64,000 nt of DNA from positions 868,001 to 932,000 of the forward strand of contig NZ_JAKRNM010000001.1 of assembly GCF_022346995.1 (NCBI RefSeq), written 5' to 3'. Positions 43,129 through 50,971 of the stretch are shown here, piece after piece. The DNA comes from Paenibacillus sp. ACRRY (GTDB lineage Bacteria; Bacillota; Bacilli; Paenibacillales; Paenibacillaceae). The notes under the pieces are model-generated. The model made no database searches. It was not told where the DNA came from and saw only the letters and a list, made by a program, of their open reading frames with translations. Both the position numbers and the translations under genes were made by a program. Within the stretch, counting starts at the first letter, position 1. Every line of letters starts with the position of its first letter.

Positions 43129-44619
43129 ATGAATATCGTGTGGAGGAAAGAATGGATCAATGAATATGAATCGCCCTGGTCTGTACTTGAAAAATTGGCT
43201 TTGGTAAACCTTACGGATCGGAACGAGATTCTACAAGTTTTTGGCAGTACTCATGTAAAGAACATTAAACATCACATTGGAGATAAGCAAAGAGAACTGT
43301 TACAGTTAAATGGTTTTCACCTCGAAAGGCTTCATCAAACACTGGATTTCAACCTACAAGAACACAATTTTAAGAATATTCAGTCGTTAGTAGCACCATT
43401 TTCTGAACTATATAGTTCGTGGGAGCATTGGTTTCATCGTGAATTGCATTGGTGTTTGAAGTGTATGGAGGGGGGGTATCATTCTTGGCTGCATCAGTTT
43501 AAACTTCTCGATGAATGCGCATTTCATGATCTCAAATTGAATAATGCTTGTCCTAACTGCAGATCAACAATACCTTTCTTGTTGTCGAATAGACAGTTAG
43601 AACATGCATTTCAGTGCAAGTGTGGATATGCCTTTGCTACTTTTCATATGTCCAGTTGGAACGAATGGAGAGGGCCTGATCGAATGAATCCTGCTGTCCT
43701 TTGTTGGGTTCAAGCAAACCAGACAAACATGAAGATATCAAATATGCATTCCAAATGGATTATTCATGCACAACATTGCAATTTAAAGCGTTTAGTTACG
43801 GATGAACCTGAAGAGATAAAAGTATTTGATACGGAAGAATCCGCGCACAGACAGGATTACTTCTCTAACCGTTTCCAAAAAGATTTACTGCAAGTTACTT
43901 CTAATGCTGTTCAACAAGTTATAGACGGATTATTTCAGAGTTCACTTAAGTCTCATCAACATTGCATAGCTCAATTGATGGAGCTTAGAAAATCGAATGA
44001 AACGATTGAATTCCCTGAAATTTGTCCCTATGCATATGCTTATGTTTTTTGGAGAAAATCTCTTTTAAAGGAGGAGCATTTCTACGGCTTTAATTCTTTA
44101 AGAACGAGCTTGATTTCTGATGTAGCGCCACTTCTAATCAGGGAGATTCTGGAGTATTTCTCTGATCAGGTCGTCAATTATCAAATGAAAATCCGTAGAA
44201 GTATTGATATGGGGGGGCTTTCCTGGATTCTTGAAAAACTGGTCTTACAGTTCTGTGAGAATTTCTTCTGTGCTTGGATGGAGACCGCAGGGAAGAGAAG
44301 TAAAGAAATTAGTGTTCCTTCTTGGAAGGAAATTGAGAATATGAGGGATCGTTCGTTTCCAGATGTCGCTTTCAAATACTACTTTGATGAGAGCAGCTCA
44401 TCTAGCAGCATTGAATATTATCATTTGCAAAACAAAGAACCGTTGTTGACTAACAAATGCAATTGCCCGAATCAACATGAAACCGCTAAACAAGATATTC
44501 AATCAATGATATCGTGTACACCACAAAAAGTTGCGATGCTGAACATGAGTAATCCAAGTGATGAACATAAGATCCTCCAAAAAACAGTCGAGACATATGT
44601 GAAAAAATTGAGTTTTTGA
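43129..44619 (+). CDS. TniQ-domain target selector, TnsD-like
   Basis: The 496-residue protein has a TniQ zinc-binding domain: Cys109-x2-Cys112, then Cys130/His133, Cys141-x2-Cys144, and a Cys163-x-Cys165 pair, with the family phrase GYHSWLHQF. The remaining ~330 residues are helical and probably read a target site, as in TnsD. It follows tnsC by 3 bp. No second tniQ gene, TnsE, guide-RNA locus or Cas gene is visible in the element, so a fixed chromosomal attachment site is the simplest model. A terminator follows. Confidence 0.88.
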   Translation: MNIVWRKEWINEYESPWSVLEKLALVNLTDRNEILQVFGSTHVKNIKHHIGDKQRELLQLNGFHLERLHQTLDFNLQEHNFKNIQSLVAPFSELYSSWEHWFHRELHWCLKCMEGGYHSWLHQFKLLDECAFHDLKLNNACPNCRSTIPFLLSNRQLEHAFQCKCGYAFATFHMSSWNEWRGPDRMNPAVLCWVQANQTNMKISNMHSKWIIHAQHCNLKRLVTDEPEEIKVFDTEESAHRQDYFSNRFQKDLLQVTSNAVQQVIDGLFQSSLKSHQHCIAQLMELRKSNETIEFPEICPYAYAYVFWRKSLLKEEHFYGFNSLRTSLISDVAPLLIREILEYFSDQVVNYQMKIRRSIDMGGLSWILEKLVLQFCENFFCAWMETAGKRSKEISVPSWKEIENMRDRSFPDVAFKYYFDESSSSSSIEYYHLQNKEPLLTNKCNCPNQHETAKQDIQSMISCTPQKVAMLNMSNPSDEHKILQKTVETYVKKLSF

Positions 44620-44654
44620 AGCCGTTAATCTGAAAAGATTGCCGGTTTTTTTGT
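44620..44654 (+). terminator. Probable terminator after the tns operon
   Basis: AATCT-GAAA-AGATT extends by a few imperfect GC pairs (GCCG, CCGG) and runs into TTTTTTTG, directly after the tniQ stop. Confidence 0.55.
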
Positions 44655-44714
44655 GTTTAACCCGGACCGGATCAATTGAGAATGAAAAGGAATAGGGGAA
44701 CGTAAACGGCAATA

Positions 44715-44764
44715 GGTACAAGTTCTTGTCCTTTAACGGTACAAGTTTTTGTCCACCGTCAACA
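44715..44764 (-). repeat. Right end of the Tn7-like element with two TnsB-type repeats
   Basis: GGTACAAGTTCTTGTCC (44715-44731) and GGTACAAGTTTTTGTCC (44738-44754) are 17-bp copies 23 bp apart; each is itself nearly palindromic. Ten bases further, ACA at 44762-44764 gives the TGT terminus on the other strand. The layout (terminal 10 bp, then TnsB sites) follows Tn7. Confidence 0.75.
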
Positions 44765-45121
44765 AAACATATTATTATTGCTAATTACTTTTCCCACCAT
44801 ACTACAAAGCACATGGTACATATGTACAAAATACGAGTTTTGTGAAACAGTAGTGAAAAATCAAAGCTTGATCTCAATCATTCTTTTCCCTTAGGAACTT
44901 TCTTCTTCTTTATATTGTTTCATCATATGGATTTATGTATCTTTTTGTTTTTATCACCCTCGAGAATTTTCTAATATCGTATGGATAAATGTGTGAATTA
45001 CTTTTGTTTCAATAAAAATCTGATCTTACTGGATTTAATCTTTTTAATTTTCTTCCGGATCTGTATACTTGTAAAAAATTCAAGCCACACAGGATTTATT
45101 CCTGTACGGCCTAAATTCCGA
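44765..45121. other. Right flank of the element, no gene seen
   Basis: AT-rich DNA between the transposon end and the RDD gene. Frames here are short and lack ribosome sites. This is presumably the attachment side, next to the 3' end of the RDD gene. Confidence 0.4.
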
Positions 45122-45520
45122 TCATTCCCAAACAACTTCTGTTCCTGCAATAAAATCATGAATTGCACGTTTATCTTCACGCACGGCCACCATGATCACA
45201 CTAACTATAATTCCAATCCCAAAAGTAATTCCATACACAATTCCCGCTACAACGACTCGCAACAACATTGCAACAATTCCTGGTGATTCATGCGTATCGT
45301 ATTTGCGAATCCGGATTCCACATATGCGTTTTCCGATTGTACGGCCACTCCAAAAAACAGGTAAAAAAATGGAATATAACGAACTTAATACATTAACGAA
45401 CGGATCATTACTATCAAAGTTCCCAGTTAGTGCTCCTACTATAACTGCTAAAGGCAATCCTATAATCAATCCATCCAAAATTGCTGCACCCAGTCTGATC
45501 CAAAAACCTGCATTATACAA
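45122..45520 (-). CDS. RDD-family membrane protein
   Basis: The 132-residue protein has three or four hydrophobic segments and the family motifs: Arg-Leu-Gly-Ala-Ala-Ile-Leu-Asp near the N-terminus (GFWIRLGAAILDG) and GRTIGKRICGIRI in the middle. RDD proteins are poorly understood; some are Na+/H+ antiporter-like. The start is TTG at 45520, 7 nt after GGAGGA; a TTG six codons earlier overlaps that site and is rejected. Its 3' end faces the Tn7-like element. Confidence 0.85.
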   Translation of the reverse strand: MYNAGFWIRLGAAILDGLIIGLPLAVIVGALTGNFDSNDPFVNVLSSLYSIFLPVFWSGRTIGKRICGIRIRKYDTHESPGIVAMLLRVVVAGIVYGITFGIGIIVSVIMVAVREDKRAIHDFIAGTEVVWE

Positions 45521-45768
45521 AATAATTCCTCCAGACAATTTAAATTATTGTGCTACCTCCTTTCTGTATGGAATTAATTAAATTTTATGTATGTATATCT
45601 GAAGATAGTATAACAGAATTTCCCATTCATATCTTATAAAGCATATTTAAATTAAATCTAACCTTTGTGAATTTTTTATCATTATTCTCATTTATATAAT
45701 ACTCTGATATGTTTCCTTCTCTGTATTATTCTTCTTACAAACATTCACTTATCCCCTAAATGATCGTC

Positions 45769-45957
45769 TCAAGCGCCTCTTCTTTTTATAATTCTATCTT
45801 CGACTATGGCACATATCAATCCGATTACAGCAAAGATCCATATGGATGTCAGTCGATTCAGATCGTATCCTACAACGAAGTATTCGGAGTACAGTTGATT
45901 GAACACCCATATCCCGCCCACGTCCCAGCTGCAAACCTCAATCAATATTCTAATCAT
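45769..45957 (-). CDS. Small membrane protein, coupled pair member 2
   Basis: A 62-residue protein with one clear membrane helix near the C-terminus (LTSIWIFAVIGLICAIVED) followed by a basic RIIKRRGA end. Its ATG overlaps the stop of the preceding small frame (ATGATTAG), suggesting translational coupling. An overlapping 141-codon frame on the plus strand has no such features and is taken as the shadow. No family recognised. Confidence 0.4.
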   Translation of the reverse strand: MIRILIEVCSWDVGGIWVFNQLYSEYFVVGYDLNRLTSIWIFAVIGLICAIVEDRIIKRRGA

Positions 45958-46051
45958 AGTACATCTGATATGCTTCCAATACTTCGAGGACAATTGCACC
46001 TGTTAGAATCAGCGGCACAAACACTAGGCCCAATAATAAGAAACGTTTCAC
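45950..46051 (-). CDS. Small membrane peptide, coupled pair member 1
   Basis: A 33-residue peptide (GTG start) is almost entirely one hydrophobic helix (RFLLLGLVFVPLILTGAIVL) with an acidic tail. GTG ten codons upstream (about 46081), preceded by TAGGGG, is an alternative start. It overlaps the next small frame. Hydrophobic pattern and coupling are the support. Confidence 0.35.
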   Translation of the reverse strand: MKRFLLLGLVFVPLILTGAIVLEVLEAYQMYYD

Positions 46052-46150
46052 ACCACAATCCAGTAAGTCAATCACCCCTACTATTTAAACACGATCTGTT
46101 CCATCAAAGTTACAAAATTTTGTATTTAGATGATGTCTCCTTAATTGCAC

Positions 46151-46177
46151 AAAAAAAAGCCATATGGAATATGGCTT
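46151..46177 (-). terminator. Intrinsic terminator of the WG-repeat gene
   Basis: AAGCCATAT and ATATGGCTT form a 9-bp stem with a 3-nt loop, followed on the minus strand by eight T residues. It lies 30 bp after the WG-repeat stop. Confidence 0.85.
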
Positions 46178-46206
46178 CATCATGAACGTTATATTATAGT
46201 CCTATA

Positions 46207-48711
46207 CTACATATGGAACGCTTTCCAAAACGAACCCTCGGTATTTATAATGTCCCTGATTTGGGCAAAAGGAATCGTAAACGTCGGGAATCCCGCTGCG
46301 TAGGGAGCGATCTCATAGGGATTGAAATACAGATGCAGCGCGTCTGCCGTCACGAAAAATGGCTGGTTTGGGCTAATTCCTTCATAGGTATCCGGAAAAA
46401 CATAAGAGTATTGAGGATCATTTTTGATCTGATCTCCTACAATCTGGCTTAATACTTTCACATAGTCACTATTCGGCTTAAACAAGTCCTTTAATTCATA
46501 CAGCTGCCCGCTGACGAGATTAATAATGGCATAGATCATCGTAGGCATACCGTGTGCAGCACCAAATGGATAGTTATATCCCGTAAGCTGCAGCTGAAGC
46601 AGCTGTTGCTGATAAAATGTAATATCAAAATCCCCTGTGTAGCTGTAATCCAGCTTTTGATCCGGAGGGATGGGTTTCACTTGAGACAAGTTCCTCAATT
46701 TCAGATTAAGTGCTAGTTGTACGGCCTGGTCGGTTAATCCTTCGACCTGCGGATAATAGACCAGATAATCAGGATTGGGTTTATACTTCTCTTCACGAAC
46801 ACGGTAAGGTGGCTGAAGTGGAACGATCGTATTTTGCTGCCAGATGATCTGCCCGGCTCGATTGACATAAAAAAGGCGCTGATCAACGTTTGCTTTGATC
46901 AAATCCGGCGCTACGACTCCCAGTGTACCGGAACCTTCTACTCGGGGATACCCTGGTGCTGGGCGTCCGCTCAGATCAAGCAGAACCGTCTGTCTTCCAT
47001 CCGATGCAAAAGCGAGCCCCCCTTTGTAGTCGCCTACATCCCGGTAAATGAACTCTGTAAGTCTCCTGCCATTAGGATCTGCAATCGCATACAATGAGCC
47101 AATGAAAGGTTGCTCCGGATCAATGGCCTGCCCCAGCGCAAAACGCTGCTCCCCTAAATCTCGGATATCATTGTAAGCCGGTTGAATGACAAATGCTCCT
47201 TGCGTGTTAATGACACCATAAATGGATTTGTAGTCCTCTGCTGTATTCACAATCGCGAGCCCACCACTGAAAGGAAGTGCTGTAGTAAATTTAGGTTCAA
47301 TTCGGACCTGACCTCGTTCATCTATATATCCGTATTTTCCGGGTGTCTCCTTCTGGAAAGCGAGTAAACCGTCTCCTAGCGGTCCTACATACGCGTAAGG
47401 GTATGTCGCCAGTCGGTTTCCGTTACGATCTATGAGTGCGAACTCATTGTCTTTGATCTGAACAACGGCTTTTCCGTTACTGAAATCGTAGGCTGACACG
47501 AATTGTGCGCGGATCACCTCATTGCCAGCAGCGTCCAGGTAACCGTAACGACTGACATCTCCACCTACCTGATCTCCCGAAGGTTCATAGAAAAGCGCAC
47601 GTCCGTCACTCATATTTGCGATAAAGGAATAAGCACGTTTCGTAAGCACATGGCCTTGTTCATCAATCATTTTAAAGCCTTGAGCGTCAATCACAATTGC
47701 CCGTTCTTCTTCGAATGAATTAATGGAATCATATACAGGCTGAACAACGTACTGGCCATTCAGATTAATCACACCAGCTTTGCCGTCTTTCACAACTACA
47801 GCCAGGCCATTTGGCTGAAAATCAAGTGCCTCATCGAGCACGGGCTCTAGCCGTATGCGACCCTGTGCATCCATATAGCCCCACCGGGTTCCCTGGATCG
47901 TTCTTACTGAAATGGGGAATAACCAGGTGGTTTCACGTACATGACTACCTCCCATACTTTGTTTGATCTGCTTCTCCAATTCAAGCAGCGTTTCCCGCGA
48001 TGGGTAAGGCTCACTGAAACTTAACGCTTTTTGAACTGAAATCAGGGCAGCCGGCAATAACCCGGCCCGATACTGGGCGTCGGCAAGATAATACCAGTAA
48101 AAGGTGTAGTCTGGATAATGCTGAGTCAATTGTTCATAGTACTGCACAACCTTGGGAAAGTAATACATGTATACATCTGTGGCGGGTACCCACTTCCCGT
48201 TTTGCCACCGGATAATATCAACCTGGTAAGCCTCCCCGGTATCATGCGTCCAGAGGGCTATCTCCACTTTTCCGTCTCTCCCATGCTGACCTGGCATATC
48301 AATAATCTCGGCATGACTGAAATAAAGATTATCTGGTGCTACGTCCGTTAACCCTGCTTCTGTCCATTCATATACAGCAAGTTTGGACCAGATGGAACCG
48401 AGTTGCCAGCCGACAATAAGATTGTTTCTGGCCGTGGATGTTACAGGCGCAGCTGTCAGCAAGGTTGCGTTGTACCCCAATCCTTTGGTGACCGACATCT
48501 TCGTCCATTGTCCTTGCACAAATTTCAAAATCAACAAGGTTAATTCCCCATCCAGTTTATAAACCGCAACGATCTCCGGCATCCCGTCTCCGGTCAGATC
48601 GGCCGCGTAGATGGCGGGATGTTCCACAGGTTTAAGTATAGTGACGACATTAGCGCCGGCCGGAAGTTGTTGTTTTACGATTTGAGTTAACAGTGGTTCG
48701 CTCATCGACAT
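46207..48711 (-). CDS. WG-repeat protein with C-terminal DUF3298 domain
   Basis: The 834-residue protein has an N-terminal FG-GAP-like region (about 1-190, ADLTGDGMPEIVAVYKLDG) and a TPR-like patch (about 205-245). About eight WG repeats follow (about 275-560, for example WGYMDAQGRIRLEP, YGYIDERGQVRIEP), and the C-terminus is a DUF3298-type domain (about 600-825). No signal peptide is evident, which is odd for these usually extracytoplasmic domains. GGGAGG precedes the ATG. It has its own terminator and lies downstream of the MoxR operon terminator, so it is probably a separate unit. Function unknown; WG and DUF3298 proteins are thought to bind ligands or cell wall. Confidence 0.85.
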   Translation of the reverse strand: MSMSEPLLTQIVKQQLPAGANVVTILKPVEHPAIYAADLTGDGMPEIVAVYKLDGELTLLILKFVQGQWTKMSVTKGLGYNATLLTAAPVTSTARNNLIVGWQLGSIWSKLAVYEWTEAGLTDVAPDNLYFSHAEIIDMPGQHGRDGKVEIALWTHDTGEAYQVDIIRWQNGKWVPATDVYMYYFPKVVQYYEQLTQHYPDYTFYWYYLADAQYRAGLLPAALISVQKALSFSEPYPSRETLLELEKQIKQSMGGSHVRETTWLFPISVRTIQGTRWGYMDAQGRIRLEPVLDEALDFQPNGLAVVVKDGKAGVINLNGQYVVQPVYDSINSFEEERAIVIDAQGFKMIDEQGHVLTKRAYSFIANMSDGRALFYEPSGDQVGGDVSRYGYLDAAGNEVIRAQFVSAYDFSNGKAVVQIKDNEFALIDRNGNRLATYPYAYVGPLGDGLLAFQKETPGKYGYIDERGQVRIEPKFTTALPFSGGLAIVNTAEDYKSIYGVINTQGAFVIQPAYNDIRDLGEQRFALGQAIDPEQPFIGSLYAIADPNGRRLTEFIYRDVGDYKGGLAFASDGRQTVLLDLSGRPAPGYPRVEGSGTLGVVAPDLIKANVDQRLFYVNRAGQIIWQQNTIVPLQPPYRVREEKYKPNPDYLVYYPQVEGLTDQAVQLALNLKLRNLSQVKPIPPDQKLDYSYTGDFDITFYQQQLLQLQLTGYNYPFGAAHGMPTMIYAIINLVSGQLYELKDLFKPNSDYVKVLSQIVGDQIKNDPQYSYVFPDTYEGISPNQPFFVTADALHLYFNPYEIAPYAAGFPTFTIPFAQIRDIINTEGSFWKAFHM

Positions 48712-48871
48712 GTCTGTTTCCTCCCTTATGACCGCATTCGCCTAATGGTATGCATCATAAACCGGGATATGACATCTAATCGAATATTACTAATGAATCG
48801 TGAGCTACATGGGGTATGGTATAACGGAGTTGGATAGACCAGGTAAGCAGACCAAATAACGCTTTCTCCAC

Positions 48872-48911
48872 AAAAAAAGATTTGCAGAGGCACACGCTTC
48901 TGCAAATCTTT
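48872..48911 (-). terminator. Intrinsic terminator of the MoxR/VWA operon
   Basis: AAAGATTTGCAGA and TCTGCAAATCTTT form a perfect 13-bp stem around a 10-nt loop, followed on the minus strand by a T-run. It directly follows the last small gene. Confidence 0.9.
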
Positions 48912-48920
48912 CGGATAGCT

Positions 48921-49217
48921 TCAGGATGTTTCCTGAATGCTTAATTGTACATATTGGGTTAAGCGGCAATAATGGTCCAGCATAAGGTCTTCGTTACCAT
49001 TACCGAGAGCCAGGCTGCGTCCTTCAGCAATCAAGAGGCCTACAATTTCCTCAAGGAATGTCAGTTGAAACCGTTTGATCTCCTCAAGAAACTGTTCTAG
49101 CACGCCTACATCCTTCATGGTAAATTGGGATATTCCGCGCAGCAGCAATTCTTCTGTCCAGCTGCCAATCTGCTGCATGAACTGACTATAGTCTTCCAAG
49201 TCTACCCGTCCTTCCAT
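48921..49217 (-). CDS. Small helical protein ending the MoxR/VWA operon
   Basis: The 98-residue acidic, helical protein has no recognised domain. Its frame overlaps the end of the SWIM gene by 32 bp, and an operon terminator lies 10 bp after its stop. The start is uncertain: ATG 49217 lacks a strong ribosome site, and TTG a few codons later has GAAGGACGGG upstream. Position suggests a subunit or chaperone of the SWIM protein. Confidence 0.65.
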   Translation of the reverse strand: MEGRVDLEDYSQFMQQIGSWTEELLLRGISQFTMKDVGVLEQFLEEIKRFQLTFLEEIVGLLIAEGRSLALGNGNEDLMLDHYCRLTQYVQLSIQETS

Positions 49218-50967
49218 AGCCTATATCCAATTTCAGGCTGATTACCCGTTGTCCTTTCAGAAAGCTGATCGGGTAGAATTTGTTCTGTTCAATTCGAACA
49301 AAAGCATAAAAGTGTTCGAGCGAGGCAGCTCCGTATCCTGACTCGAGACGCTGGATCATCATTTGCCAGTCCATGGAGTAAGGAAGCGTCAGATGAATCA
49401 GCTCCCCTTCTTCCGTTTCAATGGTAAGGATAAGTTGTTGAGTTCGTTTGTCAAAGCTGTGATCTACGATCCGGGCAACCCGAAGGATGGCAAGACGCTC
49501 CTTCGGGTTGGTAAATAGCTCAAATGTCCTTGAATCCTCTAGAAGTAGAGAAGAAACATCCTGCACGTATTTGCCCAGATTCACATCCTCCACTTTGGTT
49601 CGCGTCATAAGTTCCAGCTTCGCACCATCCCCTGAAGAGAGCCTGCGGTCGTTGTTCACTTTTACCGCTTGGAACTGTAGCTCTTCCCCCACAAATTGAC
49701 GGAAGGTCACGTTGGTGAGCCAGGGCGTAAACGACCCATAATGCTCTGCATAGGAAAATGAATTATCGTCATAGTAAACAGCTCGCACATCACTGTACGT
49801 GTATATTTCCTCGTCTTCAAAACAGTAGAAAAAATACGTAATGCCCCGGTAACCGGACCTGGTTTCCCATGCATCTGCTCCTAGACCATATAGATGTAAC
49901 TGCGGAACCGTGTAATATTTACTGCGGAAACTGCCAATAAGCTGACTCTGCATATAAGCAGAAGTACTTTCTTGCTCCAAGACCTGCAAAGCGAGATACA
50001 GTTTGGACACCCGTTCAAGCATGGTTTTCATGGAGAAACGAATATGTCGATTGAAGAAGAGCTGTAATTCGCCCTGAATTCCCCGTAAACTTCGTTCAAC
50101 ATCAGGGAGGTTACCGCTGTGCGCAGCTACAGCGAGCGTCTCCAGCTGAGACATATAGGACTGCGGCAGCCTGGCAAGCCCGGTTTTTAACAGATCGGCA
50201 AGCATGTTCCGGCATTCGCGGACCGTTTGAATGGAGAACTTGGTATCATATACTTTTCCACTCAGTACATGCTCATCGTCCACATGTTGTTGTCTGCGAT
50301 ATCGAAGCAAGGCTTCCAGTTTGGCCATATTTCCAGCCGATTGTTTAACCTTACACAGTGCCTTCGCCAGACTGGGTTCCTGAGTGAATGAAACTTCGAT
50401 ATCTTGTCTTACAAGTCGCACGGTAAGAAGCGAATCCTCCAGAATTTCGATCTGCTCGGGGTACTTTAAACGAAACCAAACCTCTTCGATCATCGAAGAG
50501 CTATAGGATTTGATTAACGTAGACAGGTCAGACTCTGTTATCCAGCGGAAACGGGACTCATCACCCGGGATTAATTCCTCTACATCCATAGCACTCGAAC
50601 TGGACTTCGAATCCTTGTCAGTCGCATCAGGGGTTGGGACTGCCTCCGCCTGAATGTCTTGCCCCATAGCATCTTCATCCGTCTGATGTTCACGCTGATA
50701 ATACAGGATCGAGATCAGAACATGTTTACAGATGTGATCTGACGGACAGGAGCAATCCCAGTGATCGAGTGTACTTTCCAGTGTACAGAGAGTTCCATCA
50801 CTCAGCAGACAGCTCACTGATGATTCGTTCCACGTATATTGCACACTCACCCCGTTATCCATGTCTTTCAAAGACCTTTTGTATAATCCCTTATTCGCAT
50901 GTCTTATGAGGTAATCTTCCGTGCACAATTTCGAAAATGTCCTGAATTTCTGTTCAAATTCACTCAC
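49186..50967 (-). CDS. SWIM zinc-finger protein (YehQ-like)
   Basis: The 593-residue protein carries an N-terminal SWIM finger Cys72-Ser-Cys74-x5-Cys80-x-His82 (WDCSCPSDHICKH), then an acidic serine-rich linker (about 92-125) and a long alpha/beta region without known domain. SWIM fingers bind nucleic acid or protein. In E. coli the same neighbour set (MoxR, DUF5682, VWA, DUF4132) includes the SWIM protein YehQ. It begins 4 bp after the DUF4132 stop and overlaps the next small gene. Confidence 0.88.
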   Translation of the reverse strand: MSEFEQKFRTFSKLCTEDYLIRHANKGLYKRSLKDMDNGVSVQYTWNESSVSCLLSDGTLCTLESTLDHWDCSCPSDHICKHVLISILYYQREHQTDEDAMGQDIQAEAVPTPDATDKDSKSSSSAMDVEELIPGDESRFRWITESDLSTLIKSYSSSMIEEVWFRLKYPEQIEILEDSLLTVRLVRQDIEVSFTQEPSLAKALCKVKQSAGNMAKLEALLRYRRQQHVDDEHVLSGKVYDTKFSIQTVRECRNMLADLLKTGLARLPQSYMSQLETLAVAAHSGNLPDVERSLRGIQGELQLFFNRHIRFSMKTMLERVSKLYLALQVLEQESTSAYMQSQLIGSFRSKYYTVPQLHLYGLGADAWETRSGYRGITYFFYCFEDEEIYTYSDVRAVYYDDNSFSYAEHYGSFTPWLTNVTFRQFVGEELQFQAVKVNNDRRLSSGDGAKLELMTRTKVEDVNLGKYVQDVSSLLLEDSRTFELFTNPKERLAILRVARIVDHSFDKRTQQLILTIETEEGELIHLTLPYSMDWQMMIQRLESGYGAASLEHFYAFVRIEQNKFYPISFLKGQRVISLKLDIGYGRTGRLGRL

Positions 50968-50971
50968 GGAA

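Larger units (their letters stand above)
32411..44764. mobile_element. Tn7-like transposon, approximately delimited
   Basis: TnsA, TnsB, TnsC and TniQ/TnsD genes form one operon at the right side. The right terminus reads, on the minus strand, TGTTGACGGTGGACAAAA, which resembles the TGTGGGCGGACA terminus of Tn7, and is followed inward by two TnsB-like repeats. On the left, TGTT at 32411 followed by GGACAAAAAC at 32426 and CCGTTGAAG matches the right end best. The left end is less regular, and the 5-bp flanks (TCAAT left, AAACA right) do not match, so no target duplication is seen. Both neighbours point toward the element, so it sits in a region between convergent genes. Confidence 0.55.

Noticed and set aside
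39477..44764. CRISPR-associated transposon
   Set aside because: No repeat-spacer array, Cas gene or second TniQ is visible; the single TniQ protein has TnsD-like length.
45760..46185. A 141-codon plus-strand frame
   Set aside because: No ribosome site or recognisable features; the minus strand in the same place encodes hydrophobic, coupled frames that look more protein-like.
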